From: Azophilus sp964638775
GTDB lineage: Bacteria; Pseudomonadota; Gammaproteobacteria; Pseudomonadales; Azotimanducaceae
Assembly: GCA_964638775.1 (NCBI GenBank)
Contig: CAZWZH010000210.1
Location: 1-64,000, forward strand
DNA: 64,000 nucleotides
Reading direction: 5' to 3'
In this document: positions 52,102 through 61,095 of the stretch, piece after piece
How positions within the stretch are numbered: the stretch's first letter is position 1
How the letters are laid out: each line of letters opens with the position of its first letter
Position numbers and translations under genes: made by a program
Notes under the pieces: generated by a model
Database searches by the model: none
Seen by the model: only the letters and a program-made list of their open reading frames with translations
What the model was told of the DNA's origin: nothing

Positions 52102-53556
52102 CTACCGCCTGGACGCCAGCTTGTCCTGGATGTCCTCCAGCGCTTCCTTCGTGATCCGATAGCGCAACAGGAGCAGTGTGGTCACTGTGACGAACAGGAA
52201 CACCGTGGGTCCGTAGACCCAGACCAGGCGGTTTACCGTCAGCTCGCTTACCGCTCCCGGCGCGGCATCGACCGGGAAGTCGATCCACTCGAGGACTAGC
52301 CCGGCAAGCCATATGCCGATGCCGGGCGAGGCCTTGCCGCAGAATCCGAAAACGCCGAAGAACATACCTTCACGGCGTTCGCCCGTCGCCAGGGCATGCT
52401 CATCCACCAGGTCCGCCGCCATGGACCCCCCCACCGCGAAGGTCCCCCCATTGCCGAATGCCGCCAGGACCATGCTCGCGACCAGCAGCGGAACGTACAG
52501 CTCGCTTGCCCGGTCTGGGAAGGCACCGAGCATGGCCGCGAAAGACGGCAGGGTGAGAAATCCCAGCCATGTGATGTTGCCCAGGATGAGCGTCCACTTC
52601 TTGCCCAGGTAACGGCTGAATCGCGCCCAGCAGGGAACGCCGACGATCGCGCCGAGCAGGCCGGCCACGCCGATGTCGCGAATCTGCTCCGGGGAAAGCA
52701 GCCAGAAATAGGTGAGCATGTGCAGTTCCAGTACACGCTGCACCCCGGTACCGACCGCCAGCCCCAGCAGCGTGTAGACAAACACCCGGCAGGATGGGCT
52801 CCGCCACGCCTCCCTGAACTCGGTGATGACCCGCCCCGGGCCCAGGCGCCGGGCCTTCGGCGGTGACGGTGGAAGCAAGGGGATGCGCGAGTGGGTGCCA
52901 AGCGCGGTCAGCAGGATCGCCGCGGCCATGATGATCCCGAAGAACAGGCTGAACCCGAAGTACGAGGAGGGATCGAGCTGGCCGTTCTCGTGATTGGGCC
53001 GCGCGGTGAAGAACAGCGCGAAGGCAAGCGGCGTCACCGACCAGGCGGAGGCGAGCTGGAACCAGGAGCGGTACGCGACCACGGTGGTGCGCTCGTCGTA
53101 GTCGGTGCTCAGTTCGGCCCCGAGGGCCATGTGTGGAACGTGGTAGACGCTCAGCGCCGTGCGCGCAAGTACCGAGCCCACCGTCAACCAGATGAAAAGC
53201 CCCTGTTGGCCGAGCGCCTCGGGAGGATTGAACATCGCGATGAACAAGAGCCCCAGGGGAAGCGCCGCGCCGTACATGAACGGGTGCCTGCGCCCCATCC
53301 GCGAGCGATGACCGTCGGTCAGCGTTCCCACCAGCGGGTCTGTCACCGCATCGGAGATCACCGCTATGAGCATGGCAAGGCCGGCGAGGCCCGGTGACAG
53401 GCCCAGCACCTGCACGTAATAGAAGAACAGGAACGTTTCGAAGGTCCTGTTTTTCAGGCCCTCGGCAATCTGCCCCATGCCGAAGAACAGCTTGGTGTGG
53501 AAGGGAAGCCCGGGACGCCGCCGCGCGCCCGGTGCAGCGGCGGGGGATTGGCTCAC
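52102..53556 (-). CDS. GPH-family (glycoside-pentoside-hexuronide) MFS transporter
   Basis: The protein (484 aa from GTG 53556) has the GPH signature around TM2-3: AVISDAVTDPLVGTLTDGHR plus SRMGRRHPFMYGAALPLGLL. The second half has GGTFAVGGSMAADLVDEHAL and EGMFFGVFGFCGKASPG. The GTG overlaps the stop of the oxidoreductase gene (GTGA), so the two are co-translated. It is a cation symporter for a sugar or sugar-like solute, by family. Confidence 0.88.
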   Translation of the reverse strand: MSQSPAAAPGARRRPGLPFHTKLFFGMGQIAEGLKNRTFETFLFFYYVQVLGLSPGLAGLAMLIAVISDAVTDPLVGTLTDGHRSRMGRRHPFMYGAALPLGLLFIAMFNPPEALGQQGLFIWLTVGSVLARTALSVYHVPHMALGAELSTDYDERTTVVAYRSWFQLASAWSVTPLAFALFFTARPNHENGQLDPSSYFGFSLFFGIIMAAAILLTALGTHSRIPLLPPSPPKARRLGPGRVITEFREAWRSPSCRVFVYTLLGLAVGTGVQRVLELHMLTYFWLLSPEQIRDIGVAGLLGAIVGVPCWARFSRYLGKKWTLILGNITWLGFLTLPSFAAMLGAFPDRASELYVPLLVASMVLAAFGNGGTFAVGGSMAADLVDEHALATGERREGMFFGVFGFCGKASPGIGIWLAGLVLEWIDFPVDAAPGAVSELTVNRLVWVYGPTVFLFVTVTTLLLLRYRITKEALEDIQDKLASRR

Positions 53557-54533
53557 AGGATCGCGACGATCTTGCCGATGTGGTTGTCCTCTGCCATCGA
53601 CGCGTAGGCGGCCTCGATCTCCTCCCAGGGAAACGAACCGTGCAGCACGGGCCGCAGCCGGCCGTCCTGCAGGGCGCCCAGCAGGTCTTCGGCGAAGCGC
53701 CTGCTGCAGGCGATGTCTTCTTCCACGGTCCGGGTACGGAAGGTGACGCCAATAAGCTGCAGGCGCTTGAGCGCAACCAGGTCGAGGTCGATCTCGTCCG
53801 TCGTGCCGCCGGTGCGGCCCACGCTGACCAATCTTCCGCACAGCGCCATGGCATTCAGACTGCCGGCCAGGAGCGGCGCACCAATCGTGTCAATGACCAC
53901 ATCGACGCCCTTGTCATCGGTCGCCTTGCGCACGACCTCGGACCAATCCGACCGGGTGGTGTCCACGATCAGGTCTGCACCGAGTTCCTTGAGCGCTTCC
54001 GCCTTAGGGCCGGGCGACCGGGTCGTGGCGATCACCGGACTGGCGCCGAGCAACCTTGCGATCTGCAGCGTGGCGGTTCCGACCCCCGAGGCGCCGCCGG
54101 TCACCAGCAGCGACTCCCCGGGCTGCAGCCGCCCGTTGGACACGACCGCGTCGTGGCTGGTGACGAACACGTTGGGGACGGCAGCGGCCTGTGCCCACGA
54201 CCAATCGGCAGGTACGGATACCAGGAACCGGGCATCGATGTTGATGAACTCGGCGGCGGCGCCGGGACCTCGCGCCATGACGCGATCGCCCACCGATACC
54301 CCCTCGACTCCTTCGCCAAGGGCATCGACCTCGCCGGCGAACTCGACGATGCCCATGGGAAAGACCCTCGAGCCGTCGCCCCGCTGGCCCGCCAGGAACA
54401 TCACCACGCCGCGGTTGAGGCCCGAGGCGCGCACCCGGACCCGGGCCTGCCCGGGCTCGGGATCGGCCATGGGCGCCTCGTCAAACCGGAACGCGCCCCC
54501 TTCCGGCCCCGTAACCACATACAATGCCTTCAT
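53553..54533 (-). CDS. Zinc-independent quinone oxidoreductase-like alcohol dehydrogenase family (MDR)
   Basis: A 326-residue MDR-superfamily protein: MKALYVVTGPEGGAFRFDEA, VTGGASGVGTATLQIARLLG (NADPH Rossmann loop), VIDTIGAPLLAGSLNAM and the terminal EEIEAAYASMAEDNHIGKIV. Structural zinc cysteines are missing, as in quinone/crotonyl-type reductases. ATG 54533 is preceded by GGGAGG. It is co-translated with the GPH transporter and divergent from the 54776 gene. Confidence 0.88.
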   Translation of the reverse strand: MKALYVVTGPEGGAFRFDEAPMADPEPGQARVRVRASGLNRGVVMFLAGQRGDGSRVFPMGIVEFAGEVDALGEGVEGVSVGDRVMARGPGAAAEFINIDARFLVSVPADWSWAQAAAVPNVFVTSHDAVVSNGRLQPGESLLVTGGASGVGTATLQIARLLGASPVIATTRSPGPKAEALKELGADLIVDTTRSDWSEVVRKATDDKGVDVVIDTIGAPLLAGSLNAMALCGRLVSVGRTGGTTDEIDLDLVALKRLQLIGVTFRTRTVEEDIACSRRFAEDLLGALQDGRLRPVLHGSFPWEEIEAAYASMAEDNHIGKIVAIL

Positions 54534-54775
54534 CGCTAAACCTCCCGTCCCCGGATGATGGTTCCAACCCGCACCGGCCGGAATTTGACACACGCGAAAC
54601 CGCAATGCCACCAGTGGAGTCGCCGGAAAGCCTTTGCGGCACAGAAGACCGGATGGGCCGGAGCGCGCAAGGGCCTGACTACGTTCGCGTACTGCATTAC
54701 TGTATCCGTACCGGAAAGGCCGCAACCGATCGAGCCGGCCCAAGGCCGGAAGTAGCAATCGCCCAGGAGCAGCGC

Positions 54776-55504
54776 ATGAACATAGGAACCGTATCGACCG
54801 TCTGGATCGACCCGCCGCCGGACGAGGTCAAGGAGTACTGGTGGAACCTCTGGTACAACGCCAAGCACGGCCCGGAACGCTTTCGGCTCAATGGCGTACA
54901 CGCGTGGCGCCGCTTCGAGATCATCCCCGGCGTGCCACAGTTGGGCCTGCCCGCCGAGCACAAGTACTTCACGCTGAGCGACCAGCGCGACAACTCGGTT
55001 CTGCTCTCGGACGAAGCCAGGGCGCTGGTCGCCTCGAACATCGCCGAGTCGAAGGATCCGAACACCGGCGAGGCGCTGCATGTCGAAGGGGCGCGCTGGG
55101 TCTCAGCCTCCTACGAGCATGAGTTCAGCCTGCACGACGACTACGACCCACCATTTACCGAGTACCTTCTCGTCATAGGCCACGACGCGGAAGAAGACCG
55201 GACGGCGGCATTCGATGCCTGGGTTCGGGAAACGTTTCTCTCCCGATTGGCAGGCTTGCCCGGCCATGTCGCCTCCCGGCACTTCCGCCCGGCGCCGGGA
55301 TATCCCCACCCGAGGGTCGCCCACAACAGCGATCACCCGGTGCCTGAGGGACTCACGCTCTGCGACCTGAAGACCTGCGAGGCGGTGGAGATGCCGGGCT
55401 TCGGCGAATTCGGGGAGCCCCCGGGCGTGGAACTCGTCAAGTGTCAGCTCTATAAGCTGTTCTACCCCTATGTCGGCTTCAAGCACGTATCGACGCTGAG
55501 TTGA
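54776..55504 (+). CDS. Hypothetical protein, possibly a dimeric alpha/beta-barrel (EthD-like)
   Basis: A 242-residue protein starting at ATG 54776 (the frame is open to 54524 but upstream residues are implausible). It begins IGTVSTVWIDPPPDEVKEYW, then WNLWYNAKHGPERFRLNGVH, a pattern seen in EthD-like and related dimeric barrels (a strand then YNxxHxPxR). A second repeat may be present (YLLVIGHDAEEDRTAAFDAW). I do not recognise a specific family. It is divergent from the quinone-reductase gene. Confidence 0.65.
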   Translation: MNIGTVSTVWIDPPPDEVKEYWWNLWYNAKHGPERFRLNGVHAWRRFEIIPGVPQLGLPAEHKYFTLSDQRDNSVLLSDEARALVASNIAESKDPNTGEALHVEGARWVSASYEHEFSLHDDYDPPFTEYLLVIGHDAEEDRTAAFDAWVRETFLSRLAGLPGHVASRHFRPAPGYPHPRVAHNSDHPVPEGLTLCDLKTCEAVEMPGFGEFGEPPGVELVKCQLYKLFYPYVGFKHVSTLS

Positions 55505-55585
55505 CCGACAAGCGGGAAATCGAATCGCATTTGGAACCGGGCGTCTGCGATGCGGCCAGCCCTCTGCCGGCTCGGTAGTGCCGGC

Positions 55586-55828
55586 TCAGTAGTGATAGCG
55601 CGCGGCGAGGAAATACACGCGTTCCGACTCGAGCTGATAGACGAGGCGATGCTCGTAGTCGATACGCCGGGACCATTTGCCGCTTAGTTGTCCCCGCAGG
55701 GGTTCGGGCTTGCCCGTCCCCTTGAACGGTTCCCGGAGTATCTCCTCAACAAGCCGCAGCGTTCGCAACGCCAGTTTGCGATGAGTTTGCGTCCAGAACC
55801 TGAGGTCTTCGAGAAAGTTGGCGTCCAT
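55586..55828 (-). CDS. yoeB: YoeB-family mRNA-interferase toxin
   Basis: The 80-residue toxin reads NFLEDLRFWTQTHRKLALRT, EPLRGQLSGKWSRRIDYEHR and the terminal RYHY. Family catalytic residues (Glu in the EPL region, Arg in SRRID, the C-terminal His-Tyr pair) are all present. It acts as a ribosome-dependent mRNA cleaver. The start is set at ATG 55828, which gives the usual length; an upstream GTG at 55858 is possible. It follows the antitoxin gene by 29 bp on the same transcript. Confidence 0.92.
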   Translation of the reverse strand: MDANFLEDLRFWTQTHRKLALRTLRLVEEILREPFKGTGKPEPLRGQLSGKWSRRIDYEHRLVYQLESERVYFLAARYHY

Positions 55829-55857
55829 GACCGCTTCCCGGACCCTTGTGTCCGGCA

Positions 55858-56139
55858 CTAGCGAGCCAAGCCCAATCGCGCGCGTAGTTCACTGACGTCC
55901 AGCGTCTCGCCGTCGAGCCTGGAGGCGCGCTCGCCCGCTTCCAGCAAACGCGCTGCATTCTTCGGCGAGCGCAACAAGTACGCGGTCTCCAGCCATCCCG
56001 CCAGTTCCTCGGCCGCAATAAGCGCGACCGGTTCCCTTCCGCGCCGCCGAATCAGAACCGGCTCGCGCGTATCGGTGACCTGATCCATCAAGGCGGCCAA
56101 TCGCTCCCGTGCTTGCGTATAGCTGGTTTCGTGAATCAT
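55858..56139 (-). CDS. yefM: YefM/Phd-family antitoxin
   Basis: The 93-residue antitoxin begins IHETSYTQARERLAALMDQV, the DNA-binding Phd/YefM fold, and has LIRRRGREPVALIAAEEL; the C-terminal part wraps the toxin. ATG 56139 is followed by the family start. It precedes yoeB and would repress the pair through the palindrome at 56154-56172. The much longer upstream frame is antisense to DUF3604 and not real. Confidence 0.92.
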   Translation of the reverse strand: MIHETSYTQARERLAALMDQVTDTREPVLIRRRGREPVALIAAEELAGWLETAYLLRSPKNAARLLEAGERASRLDGETLDVSELRARLGLAR

Positions 56140-56153
56140 CCGAGGTCTCCACA

Positions 56154-56172
56154 CGTACAGGTTTACTGTACG
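56154..56172. promoter_or_regulatory. YefM operator palindrome
   Basis: CGTACAG (56154-56160) and CTGTACG (56166-56172) form a perfect 7-bp inverted repeat with a 5-bp spacer, 15 bp before the antitoxin start. The TGTAC core agrees with the TGTACA-type sites bound by E. coli YefM. Confidence 0.75.
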
Positions 56173-56189
56173 ATTCACTCGCTCGCAGG

Positions 56190-58079
56190 TCAATCGGAGT
56201 CCGGCGAATACCAGATCGGCGAACTGTAGGCTCTTTCCCGGGTCGTCATCGGCACGTCGGCGGGCAAAGCCTGCTTGTATAGCTTTGCATCGTAGGCGGT
56301 CCACCGGGGCGTCGGAATCTCGATGACCCGAGCGTAGTAGAACGCCGGCCGATCGGGGTTGAAATCCGGATCGGTCCAGAACGCAGCCAACTGGGACGAG
56401 CCGATGCTGTTCTTCCAGGACGCATCCCCGACATCCACGGTATTGCCCACCGGTGGCAATCGGCCCGCGGAATCGGGCCTTCTCTCGCCCGACCAGGCCA
56501 CATCGTAGACCTGTTCCCTGGCCCGGCCCGCCTCGTCCAGCCAACCCTTGACGATTTGAATGCGGTCCAGGTTGCCGCTTTCCGGGTCCATTGCCGCTGC
56601 GACAAGGAAACCGGGCGCATCGCCCCGCGTTCCCGCGGAAAGTTCACCGCCCATGGGAACGCCCCTGTCGTATCCGAACGCGGACAGATGCGCGCTTTCC
56701 CGGTCCTCGGCTCGGAAATCCCAGCCTGCGAAGAAACGCAGGATTATTCTCGGCCCGGTGGTCGCATAGACTTCCCGGCGCAGCATGGCGTCGAAGATGG
56801 CCTCCCGGGTGTTCTCCGTGGCCCATACCGCCGCCAGGCCGGAGGCCGGGTATTCCCAGCCGCCGCGTTTGGCACTTTCGGTCCAGGGCCGCCACCGGTT
56901 CGGGGACGGCTCGCCATAGACGAATTTGCCGAAAAAGTTGTTCTCGTCCGCCGTGGCCAGGCCGGTATGCGAGTCGGTGGAACCGATCAGGCCGAACTGA
57001 AACGGGTTGATTCCCACCAGCGCCCCGATTTCCAGGCCCCGCTTGAGGCCGGAACGCGCGTAGTCTCCGGCCAGGGTCGCCGGGTCGGCGCCGTCGTAGT
57101 AGAAATTGCCGTCGTCCCAGGTCTCGTAGTCGGCGAATTCGTCGTTCGGCGAGAGCAGCGGGTGGGTTTCGCTGTCGCCCTTGACCTGGGTCGTCTCGTA
57201 GAGCGGTTCCCAGCGGCGGCGGGTGCCGGCGTAAGCCGCTGTCATCGGGCTGCCGTCGTATCGCTGCAGGGAAAACATCAGCCCCTCGCTCATGTTGCCG
57301 TTGTGGGGGATGGCTAGCACCCGCCCGGCGGTCTCCGATTCGTAGCGCTGCATCCATCCCCACAGGTCTTCCGGGTCCATGCCGTCGGCCACCCGGGCGG
57401 GCATGAGCCGGCGCGCCGTCTCGCCACCGTCGCGATAGACAACGACCCGGTGCAGGTTGTTCCACTCGGGCATGGAGGTCCATTCGTAGCCGATCAGGGT
57501 GGTAAAGCGTCCGGGCTGGTAGAAGCGGTCGGCCACCGCCGTGTAGTCGTTCCACACACCACGGGCGAAAGCCTCGTCCAGAAGAATCGGGGGGAGGTCT
57601 TCGCTGGCGCCGAAAGCCCCGACTATCTCGAAGACGGCGGCCAGCAGTTCCCCGTCATCGCCCGAGGCGATCATGCGCTGCCAGCGCCGCACCGTCGGGT
57701 CCACGCCGAAACGGGGGTTGCCGTTCATGATTTCGGTGACCGTGCCCAAGGCATCCGAGTGGTCCGCGATCACCAGGAAATCCAGCGGGCGGGACAAGCG
57801 GGCCGGGACCCCGCTGGTCGAGACGATCTCTTCGCCCCGGGCGAATCGATACGCGTCTTCGGGCGTGCGTACGGTGCCCATGGCGCCAGCGTCCATGGAT
57901 AGCCGGGTGTGCAGATGCGTATCGCCCCAATAGACTTCAGTCGGCCAAGCGGGATTGTCCGGATGGGCTACAGGCATACCGGCTGCAATCAGTAAGCTGG
58001 CAATTGCTGCGAACCATGCGCTGGTGCGGCCTGTTCCGGCTCCGAGAGTGGGTATGCGATACAGCCATCGGGCACGCAT
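56190..58079 (-). CDS. DUF3604 family secreted protein, copy 2
   Basis: The protein (629 aa from ATG 58079, overlapping the PhyH stop) has signal FAAIASLLIAAGMPVA and the same blocks as the 39177 protein: EVYWGDTHLHTRLSMDAGAM, LVIADHSDALG, LIGYEWTSMPEWNNLHRVVV, IPHNGNMSEGLMF, STDSHTGLATADENN, YATTGPRIILRFFAGWDF. It is a likely metal-dependent hydrolase in the periplasm. It is translated with the PhyH gene, and an acyl-CoA synthetase gene precedes, which hints at a lipid or side-chain substrate (inferred). Confidence 0.88.
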   Translation of the reverse strand: MRARWLYRIPTLGAGTGRTSAWFAAIASLLIAAGMPVAHPDNPAWPTEVYWGDTHLHTRLSMDAGAMGTVRTPEDAYRFARGEEIVSTSGVPARLSRPLDFLVIADHSDALGTVTEIMNGNPRFGVDPTVRRWQRMIASGDDGELLAAVFEIVGAFGASEDLPPILLDEAFARGVWNDYTAVADRFYQPGRFTTLIGYEWTSMPEWNNLHRVVVYRDGGETARRLMPARVADGMDPEDLWGWMQRYESETAGRVLAIPHNGNMSEGLMFSLQRYDGSPMTAAYAGTRRRWEPLYETTQVKGDSETHPLLSPNDEFADYETWDDGNFYYDGADPATLAGDYARSGLKRGLEIGALVGINPFQFGLIGSTDSHTGLATADENNFFGKFVYGEPSPNRWRPWTESAKRGGWEYPASGLAAVWATENTREAIFDAMLRREVYATTGPRIILRFFAGWDFRAEDRESAHLSAFGYDRGVPMGGELSAGTRGDAPGFLVAAAMDPESGNLDRIQIVKGWLDEAGRAREQVYDVAWSGERRPDSAGRLPPVGNTVDVGDASWKNSIGSSQLAAFWTDPDFNPDRPAFYYARVIEIPTPRWTAYDAKLYKQALPADVPMTTRERAYSSPIWYSPDSD

Positions 58080-59053
58080 CAAATCGTTCCCACTCGCCTG
58101 CGGGCGTCCGCAAACGCCTTGGCCGCATCGAACTCCGTGCCTTCCGGGCCCCATCCATAGAAGATTTCCGATCCTACCATGCGGGCGAACTGTTCATCGT
58201 TGCGGTCGAGAATCGCCTGCGACAGGCACTCACGGTAGGCCTCCTGCGGCCGCAGCCACTTGTTGCAGAAGTAGAGGATGAGGTTTACCCGCAAGCCGGG
58301 CGCGGTGCGGGGCACGGCGCCGTGCCAGGTGTTTCCCGGCCAGACCGCAAGTGACCCGGCGGGTGCTTCAACCACATGCAGGCCCGGCGGGTCGCGCACT
58401 TCGAGCGGCTCGCCCCGGGCCACCGCCGCCTCGGCGCTGACCCGGTCGAGGCCGCCCAAGTAGAAATTCTCTTCCGGCAATGGATTGCGCTGCAGGCGGT
58501 CGCTGCCCGGCACGAAACAGAGCGCGCCGTTTTCCCGGGTGTAGTCCGTCAGCAGATAGGTGGCATTGCAGACCAGCGGCAGGGGCGCGGGATGAAAGGC
58601 CTGGTCGGTGTGCAGCATCAGCGGCAGCACGCCCCGCCCCTTGATGCGGCTCATGCAGGTGGACAGCACCGCATCTTCGCCGACCAGGTAACGCACCAGC
58701 GTCTGTACGACCGGGTTCATCAGGGCCCGTTCGAAGGCCCTGCCCCTCGACAGGAGGAACGCCTGCCGCTCAACGGGTTCCACCGGGTCGGTATGAGTTG
58801 ATCCATGCTCGAAATCCGGCCACTGCCCGCGCGTCTCTTCGGAGATTTCACAGACACGCCTCAACAGGTCGGCCGCCAGATCCGGTGGGCCGACCAGTTC
58901 CGGCGGAATGACGGTGTAGCCCAGTCCCTCGATCTCCGCCACGTGCCGTTCGAGGCCCAGCGCCTTGACGGCCTCGTAGGTTTCCGCGGCAGCGCTTGCC
59001 AGCGGCGATCGGGTCATGTCCATGGCGGTGCGGGTTACGTTTCTGGCTTTCAT
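58079..59053 (-). CDS. Phytanoyl-CoA dioxygenase (PhyH) family protein
   Basis: A 324-residue 2-oxoglutarate/Fe(II) dioxygenase: LHTDQAF supplies the His-x-Asp iron ligands and TWHGAVPRTAPGLRVNLILY the distal His and the 2-oxoglutarate-binding Arg. ENGALCFVPGSDRL is also typical of the family. ATGA overlap with the downstream DUF3604 gene, and 48 bp after the acyl-CoA synthetase gene. Hydroxylation of a CoA-activated or lipid-like acid is plausible. Confidence 0.9.
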   Translation of the reverse strand: MKARNVTRTAMDMTRSPLASAAAETYEAVKALGLERHVAEIEGLGYTVIPPELVGPPDLAADLLRRVCEISEETRGQWPDFEHGSTHTDPVEPVERQAFLLSRGRAFERALMNPVVQTLVRYLVGEDAVLSTCMSRIKGRGVLPLMLHTDQAFHPAPLPLVCNATYLLTDYTRENGALCFVPGSDRLQRNPLPEENFYLGGLDRVSAEAAVARGEPLEVRDPPGLHVVEAPAGSLAVWPGNTWHGAVPRTAPGLRVNLILYFCNKWLRPQEAYRECLSQAILDRNDEQFARMVGSEIFYGWGPEGTEFDAAKAFADARRRVGTI

Positions 59054-59101
59054 GTCACGCCTCCATGCAGCAGCGGTTCGAATTCAGCGAGGTCCACACG
59101 G

Positions 59102-60646
59102 TCAGACCGGCGCCGGCCCCGGATAGCGTTCGCGCAGCACGAACTTGAGGATCTTGCCGCTGGGATTGCGCGGAATCTCGTCGGTGAATACCACGGCCTT
59201 GGGCTGCTTGAACCGGGCCAGGCGACCCTGGCAGTGGTCGAACACATCCGCCTCGGTGAGCCCGTCTGACGACTTCACCAGTATCGCCAATGGGCTTTCC
59301 CCCCAGGTCTCGCTGGGCTGGCCGATCACCGCCGCATCGGCGATGTCGGGATGGGTCACCAGCACGCCCTCGATCTCGGCCGGGTAGACGTTCTCGCCGC
59401 CGGAGATGATCATGTCCTTGATGCGGTCCTGGATGGAGACGAACCCTTCCTCGTCCATGGTCGCCACATCGCCGGTGTGCAGCCAGCCGTCGACGATAGT
59501 CTCCGCGGTGGCCTCGGGGCGGTTCCAGTACTCGCGCATGATGTGGGCGCCGGCCACCAGCACCTCGCCCGGTTCGCCCGGCGCGCAGTCTTCGCCGGAC
59601 TCGTTCACCACCCGTACCTGCGTGTGGTAGAACGACCTGCCCGTCGAATCCGGTTTGCGCAGCGAGTCTTCGGCGTCCATGAGGCAGGCCGGGCCGCAGG
59701 ACTCGGTGAGCCCGTACACCTGGCGGACGCCGATACCGAGGTCCAGGTAACGCCGCGTGAGCGATACCGGCACCGGGGCGGCCCCGGTCATGATCCACCG
59801 CAATCTTGAATGATCGAAGCGCTCGAAGTCCGGAACCTGCAGCATGAAATTCAGCATGGCCGGCACCATCAGCGCGGTCGTCACCCGTTCCCGCTCGAGC
59901 AGTTCCCAGGCGAGCTGCGGCGCGAAGCTGCGCATGACCACCGAGGTCGCACCCTGGTAGACATTGACCGCGCAGGGGGTCAACGCCCCGACATGGAACA
60001 TGGGAAGTGCGCCGAGGAAGCGGTCGTCTTCCCGGTAGTGGGTGTTGACGGCAATGGTGAGAATGGCCCAGACGGAGGTGTTGTGCGTATGCACCACGCC
60101 CTTGGGCAATCCGGTGGTTCCCGAGGTGTACATGATGTAGAGCATGTCGTCGTCAGCGGCGCCGATCTCGGGTTCCGAGGCCCGGTTCGCATCCCGGAAT
60201 GCCCGGTAACTTTCCGCGAACCAGGCAATTTCCGTTTCGCCGTCCACCTGCAGCCACTGCCGGATGTCCGTCTTGTCGCCGCGCCCGTGCAGATCGGCCA
60301 CCGTGTCGATGAATTCCTCCCCGAAGATCAGACGGGTAGTGCCGCTGTCCTTCAGGATGAACTCCAGTTCGTCGGCAACCAGCCGCCAGTTGAGCGGCAC
60401 CACCACCGCGCCGATCTTGGCGAGCCCGAAATAGGCTTCCATGAATTCCGCGCTGTTCATCAACAGCAGGCCGACCCGTTCTCCCTTTTCGATACCGGCC
60501 TCAACGAATGAATTTGCGATCCGGTTGCTGCGTTCATTGAGTTCCGCGAACGTCAGCCTGAGGTCGGAGTGGCTGTCGACATAGGCTTCCTTCCGTGGGC
60601 TCAGAAACGCCCGTTTGGTCAGGAACAGGCCCAGATTGTTCTGCAT
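59102..60646 (-). CDS. AMP-dependent acyl-CoA synthetase
   Basis: The 514-residue ANL-superfamily enzyme has the P-loop MYTSGTTGLPKGVVHTH, YGLTESCG, the hinge WLHTGDVATMDEEGFVSIQD (Asp) and IISGGENVYPAEIEGVL, and the terminal Lys in PRNPSGKILKF. It adenylates a carboxylic acid and forms its CoA thioester. First gene of the PhyH/DUF3604 operon, with divergent promoter region 60647-60795. Confidence 0.93.
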   Translation of the reverse strand: MQNNLGLFLTKRAFLSPRKEAYVDSHSDLRLTFAELNERSNRIANSFVEAGIEKGERVGLLLMNSAEFMEAYFGLAKIGAVVVPLNWRLVADELEFILKDSGTTRLIFGEEFIDTVADLHGRGDKTDIRQWLQVDGETEIAWFAESYRAFRDANRASEPEIGAADDDMLYIMYTSGTTGLPKGVVHTHNTSVWAILTIAVNTHYREDDRFLGALPMFHVGALTPCAVNVYQGATSVVMRSFAPQLAWELLERERVTTALMVPAMLNFMLQVPDFERFDHSRLRWIMTGAAPVPVSLTRRYLDLGIGVRQVYGLTESCGPACLMDAEDSLRKPDSTGRSFYHTQVRVVNESGEDCAPGEPGEVLVAGAHIMREYWNRPEATAETIVDGWLHTGDVATMDEEGFVSIQDRIKDMIISGGENVYPAEIEGVLVTHPDIADAAVIGQPSETWGESPLAILVKSSDGLTEADVFDHCQGRLARFKQPKAVVFTDEIPRNPSGKILKFVLRERYPGPAPV

Positions 60647-60760
60647 GTGTCCTCCTCGACATCCAGCCGCTTGTCAGCCGGCAATCCGTCCCGCGAGAGC
60701 CTCGGAAGTCCCGCCGAATCGCGCCGAAACGAAACGTAACAAATTTTCGGGGAATTTTTC

Positions 60761-60788
60761 TTGCTACGCGTGTCTAAATTCGTACAAT
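60761..60788 (+). promoter_or_regulatory. Putative sigma70 promoter before the MerR gene leader
   Basis: TTGCTA (60761-60766), a 16-bp spacer and TACAAT (60783-60788) on the plus strand. It would start a leader that contains the folded segment and the tandem repeats before the regulator gene at 61096. The gap 60647-61095 otherwise holds no gene. Confidence 0.5.
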
Positions 60789-60826
60789 TCGCGGCTTCGC
60801 TCCAGGGTTTCTGTGAAACTCAGGAC

Positions 60827-60918
60827 GGAGAAACAGGCGTGGCGCGGTTCTCTCTCCCCTTCCTCCCTTGACCGCGAAGACAGTACCCAGAAGGTCTGTC
60901 GCCACGCCTTCTCTTTTT
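60827..60918 (+). ncRNA. Candidate structured RNA ending in T-run
   Basis: AGGCGTGGCG (60835-60844) pairs perfectly with CGCCACGCCT (60900-60909), extended by GAGA/TCTC outside. Inside, CGGT (60845-60848) pairs with ACCG (60871-60874) and GACAGTACC with GGTCTGTC near 60879-60900, making a three-way-junction shape. TCTCTTTTT follows. It could be a small RNA, a leader attenuator or only a terminator. Confidence 0.45.
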
Positions 60919-60992
60919 GCTACCGCAATGCGTCTTTGCTACCGCAACGCGTCTTTGACAGCGCAATGCGTCTTTCGCTACCTGAATATGTC
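60916..60992. repeat. Four tandem 19-bp repeats upstream of the MerR-type regulator
   Basis: Units begin at 60916, 60935, 60954 and 60973 with consensus TTTGCTACCGCAATGCGTC; the third differs by three bases and the fourth is more degenerate and 20 bp long. The spacing is close to two helical turns, as for direct-repeat operators of MerR/CarH-type regulators or iterons. They end 103 bp before the regulator start. Confidence 0.7.
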
Positions 60993-61095
60993 GGCCGCTT
61001 GCCGGCGGGGCGCAGTACGCTCCTGGCGTCGCTGGACAGCGGATTCTGAAGCTGTAGAATCTGTCCACCTGTTGTACTGGTCATTGCGGCCCGGA

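Noticed and set aside
55858..56544. A 228-residue reading of the antitoxin frame
   Set aside because: Only the last 93 residues match Phd/YefM; the rest is antisense to the DUF3604 gene and lies upstream of the operator.
60916..60992. The tandem repeats as a CRISPR array
   Set aside because: Units are directly abutting with no spacers, and no cas gene is present.
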